Assembly: GCA_045612925.1 (NCBI GenBank)
Contig: JAZKZX010000053.1
Span: forward strand, 1 to 45,289
Source of the DNA: UBA1189 sp045612925
GTDB taxonomy: Bacteria > Bacteroidota > Bacteroidia > Bacteroidales > Bacteroidaceae
Direction of reading: 5' to 3'
DNA length: 45,289 bases
Below are positions 33,153 to 41,058 of this stretch, one piece after another. A program made the position numbers and the translations under genes. Positions within the stretch are counted from its first letter, which is position 1; each line of letters starts with the position of its first letter. Below the pieces are notes generated by a model that searched no databases, was not told where the DNA came from, and worked only from the letters and a program-made list of their open reading frames with translations.

Positions 33153-33473
33153 ATGATGACAGGGACAAATGGAATTGTGATCGAAAACTTTGAGTCGAAG
33201 CTAAACAGATTGATGGAAGCTTACACGCGGCTATCCGAAGAGAATGCCGCCCTGCGCAAGCAGTTAGACACCCAATCTGTAGCGTTGGCCGAGGTGCGTG
33301 AGCAATACGATGCGTTGGCTTCATCCTATACCGAACTCAAGCTGGCCAAGATAATCAGTGTGGGCGACTCTGAAATAGGGGAGACACAACGGCGATTGTC
33401 GAAGTTAGTGCGTGAAGTGGATAAGTGCATAGCACTACTCAATGCCTCGGGGCAAAAAGATGATACGCTATGA
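33153..33473 (+). CDS. small coiled-coil protein (ZapB-like by position)
   Basis: A 106-residue protein that is almost wholly predicted coiled coil (ENFESKLNRLMEAYTRLSEE, NAALRKQLDTQSVALAEVRE with heptad leucines), with a short acidic end. It overlaps the ZapA start by 4 bp (ATGA), so the two are translationally coupled. Position and coiled-coil nature suggest a division-related ZapA partner similar to ZapB, but this is inference; sequence identity to ZapB cannot be judged. ATG 33153 or 33156 may be the start; a TTG at 33147 is also in frame. Confidence 0.65.
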   Translation: MMTGTNGIVIENFESKLNRLMEAYTRLSEENAALRKQLDTQSVALAEVREQYDALASSYTELKLAKIISVGDSEIGETQRRLSKLVREVDKCIALLNASGQKDDTL

Positions 33474-33778
33474 CACCGACCGACCGATTGCGAATAAAGG
33501 TGATTGTTGCCGGGATGACCTTCTTCTTGAGGATTGACCCCAAAGAGGAGGAAGCTATCCGTAAGGCGATAAAGCACATTGATGATAAATTGAATGTGTA
33601 TCGGGAGCATTTCCCGGGGCAGACGACCGAGAAATACCTCTCTATGGTAGCGCTCCACATAGGAGCATTGTATCAGCAAGAGAAGATGCGCACCGATACC
33701 CGACCTTTCCAGGAGAAGTTCGAGGAGCTGGATAGTATGCTCGACGACTTCCTTGCCGACAATGAGGAACACATTTGA
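33470..33778 (+). CDS. zapA: cell division protein ZapA
   Basis: A 102-aa FtsZ-ring-associated protein. The N-terminal RLRIKVIVAGMTFFLRIDPKEEEAIRKA fold and the long C-terminal helix (QTTEKYLSMVALHIGALYQQ) match the ZapA family, whose members cross-link FtsZ protofilaments. Start overlaps the preceding coiled-coil gene. An intergenic hairpin with terminator separates it from rny. Confidence 0.85.
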   Translation: MTPTDRLRIKVIVAGMTFFLRIDPKEEEAIRKAIKHIDDKLNVYREHFPGQTTEKYLSMVALHIGALYQQEKMRTDTRPFQEKFEELDSMLDDFLADNEEHI

Positions 33779-33806
33779 TTTACACATTTATTTTAGGTAA
33801 TAACCA

Positions 33807-33869
33807 CGCACTACTGCAGCGTCAAGGCACATTATTGTTCTTTGCGTATGAGGTAGTGCGATTTTTTTT
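33807..33869 (+). ncRNA. long imperfect hairpin with terminator before rny
   Basis: Arms CGCACTAC (33807-33814) and GTAGTGCG (33853-33860) close a 54-nt imperfect hairpin, with further inner pairs (CA/TG, CG/CG, CAAG/CTTTG), followed by eight T (33862-33869). It may simply end the zapA transcript, attenuate rny, or be the 3' part of a small RNA such as a 6S-like RNA, given that 6S RNA neighbours zapA in other phyla. No clear TAnnTTTG box precedes it, so the terminator reading is safest. Confidence 0.5.
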
Positions 33870-33897
33870 ATAAATAAATTAAGTAATTAAAAAAACC

Positions 33898-35439
33898 ATG
33901 ACAACGTTAATACCGGTAATTGTCGGAGTAGCAGGACTTATCATAGGTGCTGTACTCAGTTATTTTATCGCTTTCTCGGGTGCGAAGTCCAAGGCTAAAC
34001 GCATGTTGGCCGAGGCAGAGGCACAGGGCGAGGTGATGAAGAAAAACAAACTCCTCGAAGTGAAGGAGAAGTTCCTCAACAAAAAAGCAGAGTTGGAGAA
34101 GGAGGTGGCTGCTCGTAGCCAGAAGTTGCAGCAGGCCGAGAGCCGCATCAAGCAGCGCGAGCTCCAGCTCAACCAGCAGCAGAGCGAGAACCAGCGTCGT
34201 CGCAACGAGATCGACACCATCAAGGCCAACCTCGATGGTCAGTTGCAGATCGTCAGTGACAAGCAGGCCGAGCTCGATGCCCTGAAGGCCCAGGAGCGTG
34301 AGCGCCTCGAGGAGATCAGCGGTCTCTCTGCAGATGAAGCACGCGAGCAGCTCGTAGAGTCTCTCAAGGAAGAGGCCAAGACACAGGCAGCATCCTATAT
34401 CAATGACATCATCGACGATGCCAAGATGACCGCCAACAAGGAGGCCAAGCGCATCGTCATCCAGTCGATCCAGCGCGTGGCTACCGAGACGGCTATCGAG
34501 AACTCGGTATCGGTGTTCCACATCGAATCTGACGAGATGAAGGGCCGTATCATCGGTCGTGAAGGTCGCAACATCCGCGCTCTCGAGGCAGCTACCGGTG
34601 TTGAGATTGTCGTTGACGATACCCCCGAGGCTATTGTGATCTCGGCTTTCGACCCCGTTCGTCGCGAGATTGCCCGTCTGGCACTCCACCAGCTCGTAGC
34701 CGATGGCCGTATCCACCCCGCCCGCATCGAGGAGGTGGTAGCCAAGGTGAAGAAGCAGGTTGAGGAGGAGATTATCGAGACCGGTAAGCGCACTACCATC
34801 GACCTCGGCATCCACGGCTTGCATCCCGAGCTTATCCGCATCGTGGGTAAGATGAAGTACCGCTCATCGTATGGTCAGAACCTGTTGCAGCATGCCCGCG
34901 AAACCGCCAACCTCTGTGCCGTGATGGCATCAGAGCTGGGTCTCAACCCCAAGAAGGCCAAGCGTGCAGGTTTGCTTCACGATATAGGTAAGGTGCCCGA
35001 TGAGGAGGACGAGTTGCCCCACGCACTGTATGGTATGAAGCTGGCCGAGAAGTACAAGGAGAAGCCCGATATCTGCAATGCCATTGGTGCTCACCACGAT
35101 GAGGTGGAGATGGAGTCCCTGCTGGCTCCCATCGTGCAGGTGTGCGATGCCATCTCCGGTGCCCGTCCCGGTGCACGCCGCGAGATTGTAGAGGCCTACA
35201 TGAAGCGTCTCAACGACCTTGAGCAGCTGGCCATGTCATACCCCGGTGTGGTCAAGACCTATGCCATCCAGGCCGGTCGTGAGCTCCGTGTGATCGTGGG
35301 TGCCGACAAGATTGACGATAAGACCACCGAGACCCTCTCGGCTGATATCGCCAAGAAGATCCAGGACGAGATGACCTATCCTGGTCAGGTGAAGATTACG
35401 GTTATCCGTGAGACTCGTGCCGTGAGCTACGCTCGCTAA
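33898..35439 (+). CDS. rny: ribonuclease Y
   Basis: A 513-aa membrane-anchored endoribonuclease that starts mRNA decay. Domains in order: N-terminal transmembrane helix (TLIPVIVGVAGLIIGAVLSY), a long coiled coil to about residue 200, a KH domain (DEMKGRIIGREGRNIRALEA), and the HD phosphohydrolase domain with GLLHDIGK (H361, D362). Length agrees with the family. Codons become strongly C/G-ending, leaving long but spurious antisense frames. It is followed by a terminator at 35462. Confidence 0.96.
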   Translation: MTTLIPVIVGVAGLIIGAVLSYFIAFSGAKSKAKRMLAEAEAQGEVMKKNKLLEVKEKFLNKKAELEKEVAARSQKLQQAESRIKQRELQLNQQQSENQRRRNEIDTIKANLDGQLQIVSDKQAELDALKAQERERLEEISGLSADEAREQLVESLKEEAKTQAASYINDIIDDAKMTANKEAKRIVIQSIQRVATETAIENSVSVFHIESDEMKGRIIGREGRNIRALEAATGVEIVVDDTPEAIVISAFDPVRREIARLALHQLVADGRIHPARIEEVVAKVKKQVEEEIIETGKRTTIDLGIHGLHPELIRIVGKMKYRSSYGQNLLQHARETANLCAVMASELGLNPKKAKRAGLLHDIGKVPDEEDELPHALYGMKLAEKYKEKPDICNAIGAHHDEVEMESLLAPIVQVCDAISGARPGARREIVEAYMKRLNDLEQLAMSYPGVVKTYAIQAGRELRVIVGADKIDDKTTETLSADIAKKIQDEMTYPGQVKITVIRETRAVSYAR

Positions 35440-35461
35440 GCGCATTTGAGATAATGAGATG

Positions 35462-35497
35462 ATGGGCGGTCGCGTAGGTGGCTGCCCATTTTTTTTG
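35462..35497 (+). terminator. rny intrinsic terminator
   Basis: ATGGGC (35462-35467) pairs with GCCCAT (35484-35489), followed by a run of T to about 35496. It lies 22 bp after the rny stop. Confidence 0.75.
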
Positions 35498-35499
35498 GG

Positions 35500-35779
35500 T
35501 TTCGCTCGATTGGCACTTCGTCTTCCTCCTCCTTGCAAGGCATAGTATGCAAGCATCCTCTGCTCTTGCTTCGTTCGTCGGTTGCACTAATTTTAATCTG
35601 CTTCGTGGCTTGAAATTATTTGGTATTTCATTCGATTTGCACTACCTTTAGTCTACTTCGTAGCCTGTGGTTTTCGCTCGATTTGCACTACCTTTAGTCT
35701 ACTTCGTAGCCTGAAATTAGGCTGCATCTCAGAAATACTCAAATAAATTTGGTATTTCATTCGATTTGCACTAATTTTG
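35500..35779 (+). promoter_or_regulatory. rplY promoter preceded by decayed tandem copies
   Basis: The working promoter is TTTG (35748-35751), a 20-bp spacer reading GTATTTCATTCGATTTGCAC, and TAATTTTG (35772-35779). Upstream are at least three related copies. Two share a perfect 36-bp block (35632-35667 and 35678-35713, period 46 bp) in which the -7 box is TACCTTTA, lacking the final G. A further copy near 35570-35613 reads TTGCACTAATTTTAA. The string TTTGGTATTTCATTCGATTT also occurs twice (35619 and 35748). Confidence 0.7.
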
Positions 35780-35883
35780 CACCCGCTTTTCGTAGAGCAC
35801 TCGTAAGAGGCTCTTACATCGTGTGATGGCGAATTGAGAGATAACTTAATTTAGAGTAACACATTTAAAAAAAAGAAACAAAC

Positions 35884-36459
35884 ATGAAATCATTTGATTT
35901 GAAAGGTACTTCACGCGCTGAAGTAGGTAAGAAGAGCACTAACGAGCTCCGTAAGAACAACGGTATTCCTTGCGTATTGTACGGAATCGAGAAGGAGGCT
36001 AAGGCTTTCGCCGTTACCACCGACGCTGTACGCAAGCTCGTTTACACTCCCGACATCCATGTAGTAAACCTCACCATCGACGGTGTAGAGTGCACAGCAG
36101 TGTTGAAGGACATTCAGTTCCACCCCGTTAAGGATACCATCCTTCACATGGACTTCCTCCAGATCGTTGCTGACAAACCTATCGTAATGGAGGTTCCCAC
36201 CGTTCTCACTGGTCTTGCAGCTGGTGTTAAGCTTGGTGGTAAGCTTCAGCAGGCTATCCGCAAGATCAAGGTGAAGGCTGTATACGCTAACATCCCCGAG
36301 AAGTTGACCGTAGATGTTACCGAGCTTGGCCTCGGCAAGTCTATCAAGGTTGGTGAGCTCTCATTCGAGGGTCTCGAGCTCGTAACTCCCGCTCAGACCG
36401 TTGTATGTAGCGTAGCTGCTACTCGTGCTTCACGCGAGGCTGCCAATGGTAAGAAGTAA
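35884..36459 (+). CDS. rplY: 50S ribosomal protein L25 (CTC/TL5 form)
   Basis: A 191-aa 5S rRNA-binding ribosomal protein of the long form: the N-terminal L25 domain (GTSRAEVGKKSTNELRKNNG, IPCVLYG) is followed by the C-terminal TL5-type beta domain (PTVLTGLAAGVKLGGKLQQ). It has a roughly 100-nt leader that contains the hairpin GTAAGAGGCTCTTAC, which might be regulatory. Terminator directly downstream. Confidence 0.96.
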   Translation: MKSFDLKGTSRAEVGKKSTNELRKNNGIPCVLYGIEKEAKAFAVTTDAVRKLVYTPDIHVVNLTIDGVECTAVLKDIQFHPVKDTILHMDFLQIVADKPIVMEVPTVLTGLAAGVKLGGKLQQAIRKIKVKAVYANIPEKLTVDVTELGLGKSIKVGELSFEGLELVTPAQTVVCSVAATRASREAANGKK

Positions 36460-36479
36460 TCATTGATCGATTGAGTCTT

Positions 36480-36530
36480 AAGGGTTGAGGGTTGTGGATG
36501 TAGGTCCCGGCTTTCAACCCTTTCATTTAT
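36480..36530 (+). terminator. rplY intrinsic terminator
   Basis: Arms AAGGGTTGA (36480-36488) and TCAACCCTT (36514-36522) with a 25-nt loop and a T/A-rich tail, 20 bp past the rplY stop. Confidence 0.7.
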
Positions 36531-36565
36531 TATTAAAACGAAACACCCCCTCAATCCCCCGAAAT

Positions 36566-36699
36566 AGGCTATAAACTATCGTCTATACTCCTTCACTCCT
36601 CGACTCCTAAACTCCAAAAAGAGACCCCCTGAGAAAGGCTTTAGGTATTGTCTATACTCCTTTACTCCTCTACTCCTAAACTCCAAAAAAAACACCCCC
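36566..36699 (+). repeat. two tandem 64-bp units before pth
   Basis: Units 36566-36629 and 36636-36699 (period 70 bp) share GTCTATACTCCTT, ACTCCT and CTCCTAAACTCCAAAAA and end in ACCCCC or CACCCCC. The second unit ends 6 bp before the pth ATG, so it supplies the translation initiation region. The gap rplY-pth otherwise holds only the rplY terminator. Confidence 0.8.
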
Positions 36700-36705
36700 A
36701 AAGAT

Positions 36706-37266
36706 ATGAAATACTTGGTTGTAGGCCTCGGCAATCCGGGCTATGAGTACGACGGCACACGCCACAACATAGGCTTTCGCGTGGTAGATGCCCTTGCCAG
36801 TGCGGCAGGAGCCGTGTGGGACGACAAGCGCTACGGCTTCGTGGCACAGATGCGTGTCAAGAATGCCCAGATCGTGCTGCTCAAGCCCACCACCTTCATG
36901 AACCTCAGCGGCAATGCCGTGCGCTACTGGCTCGAGAAAGAGAACATCCCCACCGAGAACCTGCTCGTCATCGTCGACGACCTCTCGCTCCCCGTGAGCA
37001 CCCTGCGCCTGCGGGCCAAGGGTAGCGATGGCGGCCACAACGGGCTCAAGCACATCGCCCAGCTCATCGGTCAGGGCTATGCCCGTCTCAAGTTCGGCAT
37101 CGGCAACGACTTTCCCCGTGGTGCGCAGGCCGACTTCGTGCTCGGCAAGTTCAGCGCCGACGACGAGGCCCTCATCGAGAAGCAGCTCCCCACGGCGTGC
37201 GACATCGTCAAGAGCTTCTGCCTCGCAGGTATCACCATAACGATGAATCAGTATAATAAGAAGTGA
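36706..37266 (+). CDS. pth: peptidyl-tRNA hydrolase
   Basis: Recycles peptidyl-tRNA dropped by ribosomes. The 186-aa protein has the family N-terminus YLVVGLGNPGYEYDGTRHNI with the catalytic histidine, PTTFMNLSGNAVRYWLEKE, and LVIVDDLSLPVSTLRLRAKG followed by GGHNGLKHIAQLIG. Codon use is strongly C-ending. The downstream S4-domain gene is separated by a dispersed repeat element. Confidence 0.96.
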   Translation: MKYLVVGLGNPGYEYDGTRHNIGFRVVDALASAAGAVWDDKRYGFVAQMRVKNAQIVLLKPTTFMNLSGNAVRYWLEKENIPTENLLVIVDDLSLPVSTLRLRAKGSDGGHNGLKHIAQLIGQGYARLKFGIGNDFPRGAQADFVLGKFSADDEALIEKQLPTACDIVKSFCLAGITITMNQYNKK

Positions 37267-37267
37267 A

Positions 37268-37490
37268 AAGCCTCCCCTAACTTTCCGCTTTGCGGCTCCT
37301 CTGGGAAGATAAATCTTCCTTTGTCGCAACCGACGCCAAATCGAGAGCAGACTCAAGCTCGCTTGAATTTTGCCGAGATGCGAAGGAGGAAAACTGCAAG
37401 TTAACCGACGCTTTCATACCGCGTCGGCCTAAAAGAGGGGAACTTAAAGTCCTTCCCTTTAGGGGAGGATTTAGGAGAGGCTACAACCCC
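37268..37490. repeat. dispersed palindromic element (copy 1)
   Basis: A repeat-rich block between pth and the S4 gene. Its core 37323-37428 is, in inverse orientation, the same sequence as 42183-42286: shared strings are GTCGCAACCGACGCCAAA, GAAGGAGGAAAACTG, GTTAACCGACGC and a terminal GCGTCGGC. It is flanked by palindromes (CCTCCCC at 37269; CCTTCCCTTTAGGGGAGG near 37452-37469). A frame is open through it into the S4 gene but is not coding. Confidence 0.75.
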
Positions 37491-37496
37491 AATAGT

Positions 37497-37916
<420 letters not shown>

Positions 37917-37944
37917 AAGTGCGGACGAGGATATGATGATAGAG

Positions 37945-37972
37945 AGAGGACATTTCCATGCGAGTGTCCTCT
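37945..37972 (+). terminator. terminator after the S4-domain gene
   Basis: AGAGGACA (37945-37952) and TGTCCTCT (37965-37972) form an 8-bp stem, then a short T-run TTTTA. Confidence 0.7.
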
Positions 37973-38010
37973 TTTATTTGTTCTTTATTGATTGTTATAG
38001 AAAGTTTTGT

Positions 38011-38018
38011 TACATTTG
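38011..38018 (+). promoter_or_regulatory. promoter of the zinc-ribbon orphan
   Basis: TACATTTG, 20 bp before the start codon at 38039, with TTG about 20 bp further upstream. Confidence 0.6.
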
Positions 38019-38038
38019 TCGGCATAACTTAATGGGAT

Positions 38039-40180
38039 ATGAGAACATTTACATTTTCGGCAAGCAAATTAAAGTATAAGGAGTTGGAGAAGTCGTTATG
38101 CTTTTTTGTGAGTATGGAGAGTTGTTATAGCTCTTCAGGTTATTACGATGTTTGGATGCCAACTGACAAGGGTATTGAAGGCAGTATCCTTGATTGGAGA
38201 TTTAAGACTTCCTATGTATTGATGATTGTCAACAAGGTGGCTGCCGAGAATGACGAAAAGTCTGATTCAGTATTGTTCGAATGCTACGAGGCCTATAAGT
38301 ATAGTGCTACGCGCGAGCGCGATTGGGTCATCGTGCTCAATAGCTACCTTCATCGATGTCACGATGCAGAGGATAAGTACTCATATCTTAATTTGTTGTG
38401 GTTTCTCAATCATTGCCGATGGACTGAAGAGATATTTATCAATGTTTTGGATAAATATTTCAACGCTTATATCCCAACTATATTTGATATAATCAAGCAG
38501 ATTGGTCGGTGTCTGTCGATTCGCAAGCAAGAGTGCTTAGAGAGGGTGTTTCGTCACTTTGGGCATCAATACACCGCTTATCGCCCCGACTTCTTGCAGG
38601 AGGCTTTGGAAAATGTGACTCCCCGAGTAGAGAATGCGGATGATAGGAATCTTTTAAGTCTCATCTCTTGTGTCCTCGTTGACCCGCAAACTGCTACTCC
38701 GCGTCATAGAGCCGTGGTCCCCTCAAATCCCCTGCTTTCGTTATATCATTGGCTTACCGACAATGATGCCGATATTCAGTATGATACGTTGAGTTTCTTG
38801 TTCGCCATAGTGCCTCCAAATATTCGCATGCAGATTGTGAAGCGCTATTTTCATGATATCAGATTGGGTAAGACCACTTACGATGATAGGCTTCTCAATG
38901 ACTTCAAGGATAATCCGTATGGTGATTTTATTAGATACAGGTATTGTCTTTATACGCCTAATACTCCTATTAATCTGGGTGTTCCTCTGTTGTGTGATTG
39001 CTTGTCTACTATCAAGAGGACGAATGGAACGGAGTTTCAGACATTCGATGGAGTGCTGGACTTTGCTGCGAGTCGTTGCGATATTGCAAACCCAGAAGTT
39101 GACTTGGGGCTAAATAGCTTTATCCCAAAGTGCAATGGTGGTGCGGTGTGTAATCGCCAATTTAGGGGATTCGTCGAGTTTGAGAATGTGTATGAAACTG
39201 GTGAGGCTGAATCGAAAGTGATTCACCGCGTCAAGATATATCCCCTCGAAGCACCCTTTAATGCCTCCTCTGAGATTCCTGTCGTATGTCGAGATGTCAA
39301 GCAAAGAGTGATAGATTCATTGAAGAGGGAGTTGGGTGAGCACGCCTTTAATGGCGTCTATTTTGAGATAGCTTATGATGCCGACAAGTTGCAAGACCTT
39401 AAGAGAATTTACTATTACAGTGATAGCCAAGAAGGGGGAATTGGTAATCCATTTTTTTTGAAGAAGAACCACTACACTAAACATCTTTGTGCTCCGACAT
39501 TCTCTGACACTCCCCATAAGGCGACGGGACTGCCTTATTTCTGGTGTCGTGGAACGGAGTGTTTCTATAATTGCTTGGACAAGCAGGTGCTGGCATGTTG
39601 TAGTGACTGGAAGGAGTATACCCTATACCACTTGGTAGAGATTTTGGGCTATCCTAAACTGCATCGCGTTGAGGCGGGGTTAGAGCCCGACGATACCGTT
39701 AGGCGTTTTTTGGCCATTGCGAATAAGGCTATGAAGAAACTCCAGCATCTGAGGTGTCGTGAGTGTGGACACTTGATGCGTGTGGCCAGGGATGGCTCAT
39801 TTAATCGTTACAACAGATATTGCTGCTACAACCCCACTTGTGGTGAATATCGCAAGGAGGTGTATTTGAATTATTGCTTCAACTGCAAGCGAGGGCTTAT
39901 TGATTCTCGCGATACTAAGAAGTGTCCTAACGGTTGGTATATTTGTCCTGATTGCCATTCTTGTTGCGACGGATCTCAGTACGAAAGACAGGCTCAAATT
40001 TATATTCAGGCGGGGCGACCTGTTCCTCCGTCGCTTCAGTCTCGTTTGAATAGTGGGCACAATGACAAGGGCATTTACTTTTGTCATCAGTGTGGAACTC
40101 AGCTTGAGGAGGTCGATGACCATGGCGAGATCTTCTATGGGTGTCCGCAGTGTAGGGTGAAGTATAAGATAAAAGGGTAA
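38039..40180 (+). CDS. 713-aa protein with three C-terminal zinc ribbons, function unknown
   Basis: I do not recognise this protein. Residues 1 to about 250 look helical and soluble (RDWVIVLNSYLHRCHDAEDK, LLWFLNHCRWTEEIFINVLD). The middle part is mixed, with a Cys/Trp-containing stretch LPYFWCRGTECFYNCLDKQV. From residue 573 there are six cysteine pairs: CREC/CYNPTC, CFNC/CPDC and CHQC/CPQC, which pair as three zinc ribbons reaching the C-terminus. No signal peptide, transmembrane segment, Walker motif or nuclease motif is evident. It has its own promoter, no partner gene on the same transcript, and a base composition richer in A/T than the pth region. Possible nucleic-acid-binding or sensor role; unproven. 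Confidence 0.8.
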   Translation: MRTFTFSASKLKYKELEKSLCFFVSMESCYSSSGYYDVWMPTDKGIEGSILDWRFKTSYVLMIVNKVAAENDEKSDSVLFECYEAYKYSATRERDWVIVLNSYLHRCHDAEDKYSYLNLLWFLNHCRWTEEIFINVLDKYFNAYIPTIFDIIKQIGRCLSIRKQECLERVFRHFGHQYTAYRPDFLQEALENVTPRVENADDRNLLSLISCVLVDPQTATPRHRAVVPSNPLLSLYHWLTDNDADIQYDTLSFLFAIVPPNIRMQIVKRYFHDIRLGKTTYDDRLLNDFKDNPYGDFIRYRYCLYTPNTPINLGVPLLCDCLSTIKRTNGTEFQTFDGVLDFAASRCDIANPEVDLGLNSFIPKCNGGAVCNRQFRGFVEFENVYETGEAESKVIHRVKIYPLEAPFNASSEIPVVCRDVKQRVIDSLKRELGEHAFNGVYFEIAYDADKLQDLKRIYYYSDSQEGGIGNPFFLKKNHYTKHLCAPTFSDTPHKATGLPYFWCRGTECFYNCLDKQVLACCSDWKEYTLYHLVEILGYPKLHRVEAGLEPDDTVRRFLAIANKAMKKLQHLRCRECGHLMRVARDGSFNRYNRYCCYNPTCGEYRKEVYLNYCFNCKRGLIDSRDTKKCPNGWYICPDCHSCCDGSQYERQAQIYIQAGRPVPPSLQSRLNSGHNDKGIYFCHQCGTQLEEVDDHGEIFYGCPQCRVKYKIKG

Positions 40181-40460
40181 TAAGAGGGCGTTGGTATGGC
40201 GACACCTGTGCGAGAGGGATATCGGTTAACTTGTAGTATCCCTTCTCCTATACTCGAAGCGAGACCCCTCTCTCCGATAAACCTTTTCAGCAAGAATGTG
40301 AGGAAGTAGGGGAAGGTATAGAATTGCCATTGAAGCCGATGTTCTTGTATCCCAACTTAATGCCGTACTTTACATCGGGGTATTTTCACACAATCCGCCT
40401 TGGAGGTGGCCGAAAGGGCTCTCCCCAGCCCCCTCTTTTAGGAGGGGTTGGGGAGGCTCC
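40181..40460. other. gene-free spacer with a G-rich palindrome
   Basis: No convincing gene. At 40421-40455 there is a palindrome CTCCCCAGCCCCCTC with GAGGGGTTGGGGAG, of the same family as those at 14.7-16.2 kb. Around 40226 a CGGTTAACTTG string resembles part of the 37.3/42.2-kb dispersed element. Confidence 0.5.
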
Positions 40461-40610
40461 CTACCTCATGCAGCTCACCACTCCGAGTGCGCCTGCGATG
40501 GCGGTGAGTACGGCGATTAATACTTTGAGCCACTTGGCCCAGTCAATGGGGGCCCTTCCCATCCCTCCCTGAAGGGAGGGGGTTGCAGAAGCTATCATAT
40601 TATTTTTCAT
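40461..40610 (-). CDS. smalltalk-type micro-protein with a repeat at its N-terminus
   Basis: The minus strand encodes DWAKWLKVLIAVLTAIAG followed by ALGVVSCMR, the hallmark single hydrophobic helix of the small Bacteroidota proteins called smalltalk. From ATG 40610 it is 49 aa; from ATG 40562 it is 33 aa, closer to the usual size. The 16 extra residues contain ATPSLQGG, encoded by the palindrome CCCTCCCT-GA-AGGGAGGG (40563-40580), a member of the dispersed repeat family. So either the repeat lies just upstream of the true start or it has been absorbed into the gene. Function of smalltalk proteins is unknown. Confidence 0.7.
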   Translation of the reverse strand: MKNNMIASATPSLQGGMGRAPIDWAKWLKVLIAVLTAIAGALGVVSCMR

Positions 40611-40828
40611 AAAAATCGTATTAGTGTGTTTAAATAAATGAATAAAAATAAAGATATTCTCTCGTTCATCGCGGAGTTTCCTTTTTCTCACACGAAATCC
40701 GCGAAATTCACAAACATCCATCGCGGGGATTGTCTCACGGATATCTTTTTTAGTCTCACACAAAATACACTCTAAGTTTGCAGCAGATTGCGACGCAGTC
40801 GCATAAATCAAGAAATTTGGAATAAGAA
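40611..40828. other. A/T-rich spacer, left flank of first IS110 element
   Basis: No gene seen. It contains imperfect repeats of ATCGCGGAGTTTCC-like text (CATCGCGGAG near 40668; CCATCGCGGGGATT near 40729) and a small palindrome GCGACGCAGTCGC (40791-40803) next to the IS. The palindrome may be part of the insertion target. Confidence 0.4.
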
Positions 40829-41050
40829 TTGACAACTCAAGACCATGTTCTTACCTTTGTTGTAGGAAGGAAGAATCGGTCTGCTGAAAAGGGAAACCAG
40901 AAAATTCACAAGATATAATCTATATTTTGTTTCGGCCCTTTCCAGCATAGTTGCAAAGACCAGATAGAAAGTTACGACCTTGGAAGTCTTTTTAGAGTGT
41001 AGGCCCACACAACTATTGACCAATTCTTCTCAATAAAAACATGTAAGACT
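40829..41050 (+). ncRNA. candidate bridge RNA of the first IS110 element
   Basis: A complete Bacteroidota promoter, -33 TTG (40829-40831) and -7 TACCTTTG (40852-40859) with a 20-bp gap, points at the 200-nt non-coding region before the recombinase. Within it a long stem-loop has arms GCTGAAAAGGG (40883-40893) and CCCTTTCCAGC (40936-40946), with inner pairs and a 42-nt internal region; further small hairpins follow (GTGT/ACAC at about 41000-41013). IS110-group elements are known to encode the guide RNA for target and donor choice in this position. No guide-target match was tested. Confidence 0.55.
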
Positions 41051-41058
41051 GCAAATGT

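Noticed and set aside
33907..34824. 305-codon minus-strand frame inside rny
   Set aside because: Leucine-rich product opposite the coiled-coil region; explained by repeated GAG/CAG codons of RNase Y.
37290..37496. Open frame extending the S4-domain protein upstream by 69 codons
   Set aside because: It translates the dispersed repeat element; the conserved N-terminus MEARIDKWLWAVRL begins at 37497.
40292..40380. Minus-strand stretch reading KYPDVKYGIKLGYKNIGFNG
   Set aside because: Looks protein-like but has no start, is preceded in frame by a stop and ends after 31 residues; too short to claim a pseudogene.
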